Positions 22,986 to 29,955 of a stretch of 40,383 bases of DNA are shown here, one piece after another. Positions within the stretch are counted from its first letter, which is position 1; the number at the start of each line of letters is the position of its first letter. Location of the stretch: assembly GCA_023251805.1 (NCBI GenBank), contig JAHEYB010000001.1, positions 1 to 40,383 on the forward strand. The letters run 5' to 3'. A program made the translations under genes and the position numbers. The stretch is from Bacteroidota bacterium (GTDB lineage Bacteria; Bacteroidota; Bacteroidia; 2-12-FULL-35-15). Under the pieces are notes generated by a model. The model searched no databases and was not told where the DNA came from. It saw only the letters and a program-made list of their open reading frames with translations.

Positions 22986-23405
22986 TTGAATACAAAAAAT
23001 ATTTTATTCGTTTTTTCATTTCTTTCTTGTCTTGTTACCTCTGCGAATGCATTGGGGGATAAGGGAAGACTCAATTTAGAAAAAATGATTTTTGTACAAG
23101 AGGGGGATACACTTTTTCTTCAAGTGGATGAAATTAAATGCGATTCAATTGTAAAAGAAGCATCAAAAAAAGAAGTAAATAAAAAGAAATTTATCTCAGC
23201 ACTTTTTGCATTTCCTTTTCCGCTGGGATTTATGGGGGCACACCGAGTAATGCTAGGAACAAAACCATGGGTGCCGGTAGTGTATGCTGCAACTTTTGGT
23301 GGATGTTTTGGGGTGCTTCCGTTGATAGATTTTTTTGTAATAACATTTAGTAAAGACATTGAGCAATACGAAAACAATCCCAATATTTTTATGTGGCTAA
23401 AATAG
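22986..23405 (+). CDS. TM2-domain protein
   Basis: 139 residues starting at a TTG (22986). I keep this start because it supplies a signal-like hydrophobic N-terminus (about 5-22) that the next ATG would remove. A short polar region with DTLFLQVDEIKCDS follows, then at about 70-125 a TM2 domain: FPLGFMGAHRVMLGT, a loop, and GCFGVLPLIDFFVI. TM2 proteins are small membrane proteins of unclear role. It begins right after the sod terminator and I see no TAnnTTTG element, so its promoter is not identified. Confidence 0.72.
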   Translation: MNTKNILFVFSFLSCLVTSANALGDKGRLNLEKMIFVQEGDTLFLQVDEIKCDSIVKEASKKEVNKKKFISALFAFPFPLGFMGAHRVMLGTKPWVPVVYAATFGGCFGVLPLIDFFVITFSKDIEQYENNPNIFMWLK

Positions 23406-23541
23406 TTCAAAGTTCAACGTTGGAAAGTTCAAAGTTTTCGCATAAATAAAATGGTGTTAAATATTTTTTCCTTTGTTTTTCGAATGCCCACGTTTCTCAA
23501 ACACAGATTCGTAAATTCGTGAAAATTGGTAATTCGTAGTA
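23405..23541. repeat. Short-word repeats between the TM2 gene and nadD
   Basis: Direct copies of GTTCAAAGTT-like words (23406-23438), then AATTCGT words (GATTCGTAAATTCGTGAAAA, and GGTAATTCGTAG) near 23504-23540. They look like low-complexity intergenic repeats. No promoter is visible. Confidence 0.4.
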
Positions 23542-23543
23542 TT

Positions 23544-24119
23544 ATGAAGGTAGGTTTATTCTTCGGTTCTTTCAATCCTATCCATGTTGGGCACATGGTG
23601 ATTGCAAATTATATGCTTGCTCATTCCGATTTAGATCGCATTTGGTTTGTAGTGTCGCCTCACAACCCCTTAAAAGAAAAAAATTCACTATTGCACGAAC
23701 GACAACGCTTACAAATGGTCACACTTGCAATAGGAAATAATAATAAGATGAAAGCAAGTAACATCGAATTTAAATTGCCTCAGCCTTCCTATACAATAAA
23801 CACGCTTGCGTATTTAAGAGAGAAGTATCCAGCTAATCAATTTGCTTTAATTATGGGGAGCGATAATTTGGAGAGTATTCATAAATGGAAAAATTTCGAA
23901 GAGATTTTAAAACACTATGAGTTGTATGTTTATCCTCGTCCATCTAAAAAAGAAAACGAATTTCTGAAACACAAACATGTGAAGTTGATTGATGCTCCTT
24001 TGATGGAAATTTCTTCAACAGCAATAAGAAATGCAATAAAAGAGAAAAAAGATATTCGTTATTTTGTTCCTCCTGATGTGTGGGAGTATATGCGAGAAAT
24101 GCATTTTTACGAGACATAA
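23544..24119 (+). CDS. nadD: Nicotinate-nucleotide adenylyltransferase
   Basis: Adenylates nicotinate mononucleotide to deamido-NAD in NAD synthesis. 191 residues from the ATG at 23544 (MKVGLFFGSFNPIHVGH); the upstream TTG at 23526 is not needed. The nucleotidyltransferase signature GSFNPIHVGH contains the HxGH motif, WFVVSPHNPLK is the substrate loop, and the C-terminal ISSTAIRNAIKEKKDIRYFVP is the ISSTxIR motif that binds ATP. The gene stands alone, with repeats upstream and a hairpin downstream. The same window carries a 3-hydroxyanthranilate dioxygenase, which can feed de novo NAD synthesis, but the two are not adjacent. Confidence 0.95.
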   Translation: MKVGLFFGSFNPIHVGHMVIANYMLAHSDLDRIWFVVSPHNPLKEKNSLLHERQRLQMVTLAIGNNNKMKASNIEFKLPQPSYTINTLAYLREKYPANQFALIMGSDNLESIHKWKNFEEILKHYELYVYPRPSKKENEFLKHKHVKLIDAPLMEISSTAIRNAIKEKKDIRYFVPPDVWEYMREMHFYET

Positions 24120-24146
24120 ATCTAAAGCCACAGACAGGTCTGCGGC

Positions 24147-24177
24147 AAAAAAAACGTCCCGCATTTATGCGGGACGC
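24147..24177 (-). terminator. Intrinsic terminator for the 24203 gene
   Basis: Perfect 10-bp stem CGTCCCGCAT (24155-24164) / ATGCGGGACG (24167-24176). On the minus strand it follows the stop at 24203 and is trailed by eight T. It may also slow transcription leaving nadD on the other strand. Confidence 0.88.
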
Positions 24178-24202
24178 CATTTAAAAATTTTAATTACAGC
24201 TC

Positions 24203-24568
24203 CTAGTTCGAAGAACCCAAATCGAATTTTAATGCATTTTCAAAGGCCATTTCTGTTTCGCCTTCAGCAACAATACCTTCTCCGATAGTTAATCCGGTTT
24301 CTTTTGGTGATAACACCTTTTTGTTCGCCTTGATACTAGCAATAGATGTAACACTTAGTCCGTTCAACTCCAGCTTAAGTTCTTTTAAACACATTCCTAA
24401 TGCAATCGCCTTAGGAGTGCTGCTTACAATAAACTCAATGTCAAAATCATCACCCGATTTCGACTTAATGGTAAAGTCAATTCTGTTTTCAATGCAATAT
24501 TCAATCAATGTAGAAATGTTTTTTTTCTTCACTGTAACGGTTGGAGTAGCTTCGTTCATAAAACTCAT
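24203..24568 (-). CDS. Hypothetical protein, 121 residues
   Basis: I do not recognise this protein. It has no signal peptide or membrane segment and is predicted soluble. It alternates hydrophobic and charged residues (KKKNISTLIEYCIENRIDF near 14, DDFDIEFIVSSTPKAIALGM near 40) and has an acidic C-terminus. There are two possible starts, the ATG at 24568 or at 24559. Coding status is supported by a strong terminator at its end and a typical AT-rich upstream region. About 130 bp upstream lies the phased A-tract array, and purQ lies beyond it on the same strand. Confidence 0.6.
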   Translation of the reverse strand: MSFMNEATPTVTVKKKNISTLIEYCIENRIDFTIKSKSGDDFDIEFIVSSTPKAIALGMCLKELKLELNGLSVTSIASIKANKKVLSPKETGLTIGEGIVAEGETEMAFENALKFDLGSSN

Positions 24569-24704
24569 GGCAAAAAATTTTTAAATCGATGTAAATAATT
24601 GTTTTTTAATAACCAGTATAAAGTTAAGTCTTTATAAAAGGAAAAAGAAGCTTAAAATATGAACAAGGAGGGCCAAAATTGTTCATTAATTTGTTGGTAA
24701 GTCG

Positions 24705-24813
24705 AAAATGACAAAAAATCATCAAAAAAGCCAAAAAAACATCAAAAATTGGCAAAAAGCTTCAAAAAGTGATGAAAAACAGCAAAAATTTGTAAAAAAT
24801 GAAGAAAGCAAAA
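24705..24813. other. Helically phased A-tract array (predicted curved DNA)
   Basis: Eleven to twelve runs of 3-7 A, each centred about 10 bp from the next (centres near 24706, 24715, 24726, 24736, 24746, 24756, 24766, 24777, 24786, 24796, 24806). Most fit a degenerate decamer NNCAAAAANN. A-tracts in phase with the helix bend DNA strongly. The period of 10 is not a multiple of 3, so this is not coding. The array starts just past the purQ stop and lies upstream of the 24203 gene. Confidence 0.85.
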
Positions 24814-24815
24814 GT

Positions 24816-25511
24816 TTAGTTTTTAACCAAACTAAGCAAAGAATCGAAGATCCATCGGCCATCAATATTGCTTAATTCTCCATCCGTTGCTCTTTCTGGA
24901 TGTGGCATCATTCCGAATACATTTTTGCCGGCATTACAAACTCCTGCAATATTTTCGGTTGCACCATTTGGATTTGCAGCATCGTTTACATTTCCATTTT
25001 CATCGCAATAGCGGAAAATAATTTGTCCGTTTACATTCAACTGCTTAATGGTTTCTGCATCGGCATAATATTTTCCTTCGCCATGCGCGATGGGAATCTT
25101 CAACGCTTTATCGGTAGGGACTTCAGAAGTAATTAAAGTAGAATTGTTTTCTGCCTTGATAAATACATTTTTGCAAATGAACTTGCGTTCGTTATTATGT
25201 AACAAGGCTCCAGGGACTAATCCTGCTTCACATAAAATTTGAAATCCGTTACAAACCCCCAACACATAACCGCCTTTATTTGCAAATTCAATCACCTTTT
25301 CCATTATTGGAGAAAAACGAGCAATTGCTCCCGAACGAAGATAGTCGCCATAAGAGAATCCGCCCGGAAGAACAATAAAATCACAACTTTTCAAGTCGGT
25401 ATCTTTGTGCCACAGCTCAACAACTTCTTGTCCCATAATGTCTCTTAAAACATAAATCATGTCCTGATCACAGTTTGAACCTGGGAAAATAACTACTCCA
25501 AATTTGCTCAT
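24816..25511 (-). CDS. purQ: Phosphoribosylformylglycinamidine synthase, glutaminase subunit
   Basis: Supplies ammonia from glutamine for FGAM synthesis in purine biosynthesis. 231 residues from the ATG at 25511; the frame extends upstream but family similarity begins at MSKFGVVIFPGSNCDQDM. It is a stand-alone class I amidotransferase, with the nucleophile in GYVLGVCNGFQILCEAG and the His/Glu pair in FGMMPHPERA near the end. A separate small PurQ implies separate PurL and PurS genes, which are not in this window. A perfect palindrome lies 21 nt upstream, and the phased A-tract array begins 3 bp after its stop. purD lies about 1.4 kb upstream on the same strand. Confidence 0.96.
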   Translation of the reverse strand: MSKFGVVIFPGSNCDQDMIYVLRDIMGQEVVELWHKDTDLKSCDFIVLPGGFSYGDYLRSGAIARFSPIMEKVIEFANKGGYVLGVCNGFQILCEAGLVPGALLHNNERKFICKNVFIKAENNSTLITSEVPTDKALKIPIAHGEGKYYADAETIKQLNVNGQIIFRYCDENGNVNDAANPNGATENIAGVCNAGKNVFGMMPHPERATDGELSNIDGRWIFDSLLSLVKN

Positions 25512-25532
25512 ATTCTTATATTTTTGTTTAAT

Positions 25533-25548
25533 CCCGATAGCTATCGGG
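25533..25548. repeat. Perfect 16-bp palindrome upstream of purQ
   Basis: CCCGATAGCTATCGGG is fully self-complementary and extends by one T/A pair on each side. It lies in the purQ leader, 21 nt before the ATG. I have seen this word as a dispersed intergenic palindrome in Bacteroidota, so it may be a repeat rather than a purine-specific operator. Confidence 0.7.
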
Positions 25549-25612
25549 AGAGGTGTAAAGTTAGGAATAAAACAAGCGGAAATATTCACTCTTGATAGAT
25601 TGTTAAAAAAAT

Positions 25613-26587
25613 CTAGAGAATAAGATTCACAAAAAGAGAAGAAATGAGCAAAAGAAACAGAAATTCGGCCCACCAACCTTTTTTAATATTAGCAAAGTAG
25701 TTAGCACAAAAAACAGCGGAAGGTATCGCTAATGCAGAGAAGTATTTGGTGGAAATTTCGGGAGCCAACAATATGGAGAGGGCAGAAAAGAATAAAAACC
25801 ATACAAAAAGGATAATCGATTTTTTTGTACGCTGCGAGCCAATTCCCTCACCTAAAATAATTTTAAAGATTGAAAACAAAATCACTGTCCAACCAATTCC
25901 CAGCATAAAATAAAAGGTTTTTGGTAAATTTAAAAGGTGTTTTTCCCGCACAAATTGATAAAACATTTTATCGTAAAAGAGATAATCTAGTTTTTCCAAA
26001 CAAAAGTAAAAAGTGATTACGAAAAGGTAAGGAATCAGAGCACCAAAAAATGAAATAACCCATTCGCGCCAATTAAATGGGCGAATGATAATCAAAGCTA
26101 CGCCCAACAAAGGCAGAAATACAATAAAAGGGAAATAGAATAAGGTAGCTACAGAAATTAAAAATCCGGCATCAAAAGCATTCGAAAATGCTTTGTCCTT
26201 TCGATACGAACTAAGCAAACGGTGCAAAGCAAACAATATAAATAAGTTGCCAAATAGCAATGGGTGCAAGGCAAGCATAGCATCGTTGTTACTCATAAAA
26301 ATGATGTAAAAAAGGGCAGGAAGGTAGTTTTGTTTCTCCAGCACTTCATTTTCCGTCACAATAAAATTGAGCAAAAAAGCCTGTGCAATAGTAAGTAAAA
26401 GACCTATTGTGGTGGACAACCAAGGAATATTAACGACAAATCCAGCAAACAATTCATACAAAGGCATTGCGTGTTTAACAGGCAATGTAATCGGATTAAT
26501 AAACCCAAACACCCATATTACAATAGCAATTAAGGGCAAAAAAAGTAATGCAGATGCATTGTTGGATTTAAAAAATCGTATAAACAT
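25613..26587 (-). CDS. DUF6427-like polytopic membrane protein
   Basis: 324 residues with about ten hydrophobic segments spread along the whole length and short loops. There are no catalytic motifs I can name. It starts MFIRFFKSNNASALL and carries SNNDAMLALHPLLFGNLFILFAL in pieces near 97-120 and IRPFNWREWVISFFGALIPY near 170. This matches my memory of DUF6427 proteins, found beside DUF6341 and purD in Bacteroidota, which supports the assignment. The function is unknown. It is divergent from the DUF6341 gene, with a short shared promoter region. Confidence 0.65.
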   Translation of the reverse strand: MFIRFFKSNNASALLFLPLIAIVIWVFGFINPITLPVKHAMPLYELFAGFVVNIPWLSTTIGLLLTIAQAFLLNFIVTENEVLEKQNYLPALFYIIFMSNNDAMLALHPLLFGNLFILFALHRLLSSYRKDKAFSNAFDAGFLISVATLFYFPFIVFLPLLGVALIIIRPFNWREWVISFFGALIPYLFVITFYFCLEKLDYLFYDKMFYQFVREKHLLNLPKTFYFMLGIGWTVILFSIFKIILGEGIGSQRTKKSIILFVWFLFFSALSILLAPEISTKYFSALAIPSAVFCANYFANIKKGWWAEFLFLLLISSLFVNLIL

Positions 26588-26619
26588 GGTTCCGTTGCTA
26601 AAATTAGCTTAAAAATTTA

Positions 26620-26647
26620 TTGATTTTAAATAAAATTTGTACTTTTG
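26620..26647 (+). promoter_or_regulatory. Promoter of the DUF6341 gene
   Basis: TTG at 26620-26622, a 17-bp gap, and TACTTTTG at 26640-26647, with a 23-nt leader to the ATG at 26671. It supports the short gene model. Confidence 0.7.
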
Positions 26648-26670
26648 AGAACAATCAAATAAACACAATT

Positions 26671-26856
26671 ATGACTTGGACAGATATTTTTAACGGATTA
26701 GGACATTTTTTTCAATGGACATTTTCATTTATGCCGGGATTGGGCAATGGTCCTAACTTAATGTTTTGGATTATCATTATTTCTTTAATTGCAATTTGGT
26801 TGCGTATGCAAACGAAGTTTAATAAAGAAGCAAAAGCAAAAGGCACTATTCAGTAA
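26671..26856 (+). CDS. DUF6341-like small membrane protein
   Basis: 61 residues from the ATG at 26671 (MTWTDIFNGLGHFFQW); the longer frame from 26620 runs through the promoter. One membrane helix (about 30-48, LMFWIIIISLIAIWL) is followed by a basic tail with KFNKEAKAKG. The family is phylum-restricted and uncharacterised, and typically lies next to DUF6427 and purD, as here. It has its own promoter and is closed by the terminator it shares with purD. Confidence 0.7.
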   Translation: MTWTDIFNGLGHFFQWTFSFMPGLGNGPNLMFWIIIISLIAIWLRMQTKFNKEAKAKGTIQ

Positions 26857-26871
26857 TTTCTTTAATATATT

Positions 26872-26912
26872 AAAAAACCCATCCAAATGTTTGTAATCTG
26901 GATGGGTTTTTT
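26872..26912. terminator. Bidirectional intrinsic terminator
   Basis: AAAAAACCCATCCA (26872-26885) pairs with TGGATGGGTTTTTT (26899-26912), so A- and T-runs form part of the stem. It separates the DUF6341 gene from the converging purD. Confidence 0.92.
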
Positions 26913-26930
26913 GTTTCTTCAATTTTAAAT

Positions 26931-28217
26931 TTATTTGTAGTACACTTCCAAATCTTTTCCAATATCTTTTCTGTAGTATTTTCCTTTGTATTGAATACGT
27001 TCTGCATTTGCGAAAGATTTTTTTAATGCTTCTTCCATTGTGTTTCCGAAAGAAGTGATAGCAATCACTCGTCCCCCGTTTGTAACAACATTGTTCCCAT
27101 CTTGTTTGGTCCCTGCATGAAAGGCCATACTTCCTTCCACCAATTCAAATCCTGTCATCACATCACCTTTATCATATTCTTCTGGATAGCCACCCGCAAC
27201 AAGCATTACTGTTGTTACAAAACGCTCATCTACTTCAAATGTTTTTTCATTTAAATTGCCATTTGCAACTCCTTCAAACAAATCCAACAAATCGGATTTA
27301 ATTCGTGGAATAACAGATTCTGTTTCCGGATCGCCCATGCGCACATTGTATTCAATCACTTGCGGATTCCCATTGTTGTTCATCAAGCCAATAAAAATAA
27401 ATCCTTTGTAAACAATTCCTTCTTTCTTTAACCCATTTATTGTAGGGATGATTACACGCTCTTCTACTTTTTTAATAAAAGCGTCATCTGCAAACGGAAC
27501 AGGAGAAATAGCGCCCATTCCACCGGTATTCAATCCTTTGTCGCCTTCACCAATTCGTTTGTAATCTTTTGCAGCAGGTAAAATTTTATAGGAATTTCCA
27601 TCTGTCAAAACAAACACAGAAAGTTCGATTCCTTTTAAAAATTCTTCAATCACTACTTTTGCGGATGCTGCACCGAATTTTGCATTTGCAAGCATTTCGG
27701 TTAATTCTTTTTTTGCTTCTTCCAATGTATTCGGAATCACAACACCTTTTCCAGCGGCCAATCCATCGGCTTTCAAAACGTAAGGAGGCTCTAATGTTTC
27801 TAAAAATTTCAATCCTTCTGCTAAGGTCTCTTTTGTAAATGTTTCGTAACGTGCAGTAGGAATGTTGTGACGGATCATGAATTTTTTTGAAAAGTCTTTA
27901 CTTCCTTCCAATTCAGCTCCGGCTTTTTGCGGACCAATTACTGGTATGTTTTTTAATCTAGCATCCGTTTCAAAAAAATCGAATATCCCTTTTACTAATG
28001 GATCTTCAGGGCCAACTACCACCATATTGATTTTGTTTTCCAACACAAAAATTTTGATAGCCTCAAAATCAGTAACAGCAATAGCAATATTTGTTCCTAC
28101 AGTTGATGTGCCAGCGTTGCCGGGAGCAATATATAGTTTTCCTAATTTTTTACTTTGAGATAATTTCCATGCAAATGCATGTTCGCGTCCACCCGATCCA
28201 AGGATTAAAATATTCAT
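26931..28217 (-). CDS. purD: Phosphoribosylamine--glycine ligase
   Basis: GAR synthetase, second step of purine synthesis. 428 residues from the ATG at 28217 (MNILILGSGGREHAFAWKL); the frame continues upstream without family similarity. The ATP-grasp layout is clear: the N-terminal domain with the GSGGREHA loop, VVVGPEDPLVKG near 65, LKADGLAAGKGVVIP near 140, EEFLKGIELSVFVLTDG near 185, and GLNTGGMGAISP near 225, then MGDPETESVIPR. It heads the minus-strand series including DUF6427 and purQ, although the shared promoter region at 26588-26670 probably splits it from them. Confidence 0.97.
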   Translation of the reverse strand: MNILILGSGGREHAFAWKLSQSKKLGKLYIAPGNAGTSTVGTNIAIAVTDFEAIKIFVLENKINMVVVGPEDPLVKGIFDFFETDARLKNIPVIGPQKAGAELEGSKDFSKKFMIRHNIPTARYETFTKETLAEGLKFLETLEPPYVLKADGLAAGKGVVIPNTLEEAKKELTEMLANAKFGAASAKVVIEEFLKGIELSVFVLTDGNSYKILPAAKDYKRIGEGDKGLNTGGMGAISPVPFADDAFIKKVEERVIIPTINGLKKEGIVYKGFIFIGLMNNNGNPQVIEYNVRMGDPETESVIPRIKSDLLDLFEGVANGNLNEKTFEVDERFVTTVMLVAGGYPEEYDKGDVMTGFELVEGSMAFHAGTKQDGNNVVTNGGRVIAITSFGNTMEEALKKSFANAERIQYKGKYYRKDIGKDLEVYYK

Positions 28218-28251
28218 ATGATAATAATTTGTGCAAAGAAACGAAAAAATA

Positions 28252-28290
28252 AAGTCAAAAGAGCGAAAAGTCAAAAGTCAAAAGAAAAGA
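28252..28290. repeat. Tandem AAGTCAAA-type words
   Basis: Three near-tandem copies of AAGTCAAA separated by a GAGCGAA insertion. It is low-complexity intergenic sequence between purD and pgeF with no evident function. Confidence 0.45.
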
Positions 28291-28311
28291 ACAAGTCCCG
28301 AGCTTTTCATC

Positions 28312-28349
28312 TAAGAAAATCTGCGCCCTTTTCTGTGTAATCTGCGAGC
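28312..28349. repeat. Partial copy of the AATCTGCG repeat seen around the GxxExxY gene
   Basis: Two AATCTGCG words (28318-28325 approximately, and 28340-28347) separated by diverged sequence, the second followed by AG as in the repeat at 38487-38511. It looks like a relic of that element and lies just upstream of pgeF. Confidence 0.5.
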
Positions 28350-28367
28350 AAATTTAACTAGAACCCG

Positions 28368-28375
28368 TACCTTTG
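28368..28375 (+). promoter_or_regulatory. Putative -7 element flush with the pgeF start
   Basis: TACCTTTG ends 4 nt before the ATG at 28380. There is no clear -33 partner. If it is used, the mRNA would be leaderless. Confidence 0.5.
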
Positions 28376-28379
28376 TAAT

Positions 28380-29114
28380 ATGATTCTTCGCCCCAAAATA
28401 TTCAATTCTTCGAAAATAGTTGCAGCACAAAGCACCCGCTTGGGTGGAGTGAGTGCAGCGCCATTTGATTCGATGAATTTAGGTTTGTCGGTAAAGGATG
28501 ATGAACAAAACGTATTGAAAAACAGAGAACTCTTTTTTGGACAATTGGGAATTCCATTAACACAAATTTCCCGTTGTCATCAAGTGCATGGTAACAATGT
28601 ATTGGTTGTTACGAAGCCAGTGAGTAACGAACAATACGATGCGCAAATTACCAATAAGCCGAATGTGTATTTGGCGGTTTCCATAGCCGATTGTACACCC
28701 ATTTTAATTCACGATGAAAAAAATAATGCAGTAGCTGGCATTCATGGCGGTTGGAGAGGAACAGCAGGAAAGATAGTAGAGAAGGCTTTGCAAATGATGA
28801 AAAAAAATTATGGAACAGAAGGCAAAGACTGCAAAGCATTTATCGGAGCCTGTATTTCATATGCCAATTTTGAAGTAGGCGATGAGGTGGCTGACCATTT
28901 TGATGCATCACTAAAACGGTTTGATTCACAAAAACAAAAGTGGTTTGTGAATTTAAAAGAAGCAAACAAAAAACAATTGTTGAAATTTGGTGTTTTAGAA
29001 AACAATATTGAAATATCTGATTTCTGTACGGTAGAAAACAACAACACCTTTTTTTCTCACAGAAAAGAAAAAGGGGTTACCGGTAGAATGATGGCGGTGA
29101 TTGGTTTGCGCTAG
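28380..29114 (+). CDS. pgeF: PgeF/YfiH-family (polyphenol oxidase/laccase-like) protein
   Basis: 244 residues. The family, once called polyphenol oxidase or DUF152, includes E. coli PgeF, which removes mis-incorporated L-Ser from cell-wall precursors, and mammalian LACC1. The zinc/copper-site pattern is present: HQVHGNNV near 63, VSIADCTPILIHD near 103, GIHGGWRGTAGK near 120 and GACISYANFEVGDEVADHF near 158, plus SHRKEKGVTGRM at the end. It is cytoplasmic, with no signal peptide. It is transcribed alone between purD and a secreted protein, with a promoter element almost touching the start codon. Confidence 0.9.
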   Translation: MILRPKIFNSSKIVAAQSTRLGGVSAAPFDSMNLGLSVKDDEQNVLKNRELFFGQLGIPLTQISRCHQVHGNNVLVVTKPVSNEQYDAQITNKPNVYLAVSIADCTPILIHDEKNNAVAGIHGGWRGTAGKIVEKALQMMKKNYGTEGKDCKAFIGACISYANFEVGDEVADHFDASLKRFDSQKQKWFVNLKEANKKQLLKFGVLENNIEISDFCTVENNNTFFSHRKEKGVTGRMMAVIGLR

Positions 29115-29184
29115 ATAAAATTCATTCAAAAAATTTGCTTCCTCCTTTAAATACATTAATTTTAGCCAAACTAAATTTAAAACC

Positions 29185-29886
29185 ATGAAATACTCCACAT
29201 TTACAAATTCATTTAGAAGTAATAGTTACAGCAACAAAAAATTTGTTTTGCTTTTCATCTTCGCTTCATTTTTATCAGTCAACAGTTTTTCACAAACGAG
29301 TCCGGGTTCTTGGTCTGGCACAAGACCTGCTAATCCTAGCATAACAAATAAAATGTCACGTATGTATACAGAAGCGGATGGCGCTATTTTGTATACAGCT
29401 TGTGATGCTCCTTCTGGTGCACTACAAAACGGCAATCTGGATAAGGTTGTTTTTGGTCCTGCCAAAATCAACAAAGATGGCGCTGCGACACAACTAAGTA
29501 CTGTTTTTAAAGGAGCAGGAACTATTTATGCTGAAGTCATGCTGCGCTCATCGTTATACAACTATAAAGTTTATATGACAGATGTTTCGAATGAACCTAC
29601 AAAATGTATGAATGGGACGTATGATGTGAATTATTTGATAGACGGAAAAAATATGGGAATATTGATTTCACAAAGTCCTATTGGTGCTCGAGAGAGTAAA
29701 TCTACCGTTTCCTTCATCATTGTTGGTGGAGGTGATGATGCAGACATGAATAATGAAGATTTTGTCAAACTATTGAGTGGTTTATCACCTGGTCCTCACA
29801 CCATTAAAATGATTGTTTGGGCAACACAAGGGGATTTTATTTCAGTTGATCCAGTAGCGATGGGAGAATTTACCTATTCGAAATAG
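29185..29886 (+). CDS. Secreted protein of unknown function
   Basis: 233 residues. A basic N-terminus leads to a hydrophobic stretch (about 19-33, KFVLLFIFASFLSV) and a cleavage-like site at SFSQTSP, so the protein is exported. The mature part is probably a beta sandwich (VFKGAGTIYAEVMLRSSLYN, and LDGKN/LIDGKN-like turns) ending GPHTIKMIVWATQGD. No sorting domain, lipobox or enzyme motif is seen, and I do not recognise the family. The location is periplasmic or external. A hairpin with a T-run at 29909-29955 ends the transcript. Confidence 0.65.
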   Translation: MKYSTFTNSFRSNSYSNKKFVLLFIFASFLSVNSFSQTSPGSWSGTRPANPSITNKMSRMYTEADGAILYTACDAPSGALQNGNLDKVVFGPAKINKDGAATQLSTVFKGAGTIYAEVMLRSSLYNYKVYMTDVSNEPTKCMNGTYDVNYLIDGKNMGILISQSPIGARESKSTVSFIIVGGGDDADMNNEDFVKLLSGLSPGPHTIKMIVWATQGDFISVDPVAMGEFTYSK

Positions 29887-29908
29887 ATTGAATCAAAAAA
29901 TAATTTAT

Positions 29909-29955
29909 GAAACACGGAAGTAACCTATAAAGGAATATTTCCGTGTTTCTTTTTC
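29909..29955 (+). terminator. Terminator hairpin overlapping the end of pccB
   Basis: Perfect 11-bp stem GAAACACGGAA (29909-29919) / TTCCGTGTTTC (29939-29949), followed by five T on the plus strand. The loop contains the pccB stop codon, so one arm encodes the last residues of PccB. It probably serves both converging genes. Confidence 0.8.

Noticed and set aside
24705..24813. The decamer run as a CRISPR array or coding tandem repeat
   Set aside because: There are no conserved spacers or repeat units of 25-40 bp, and a 10-bp period cannot encode a tandem protein repeat. Only the A-tract phase is conserved.
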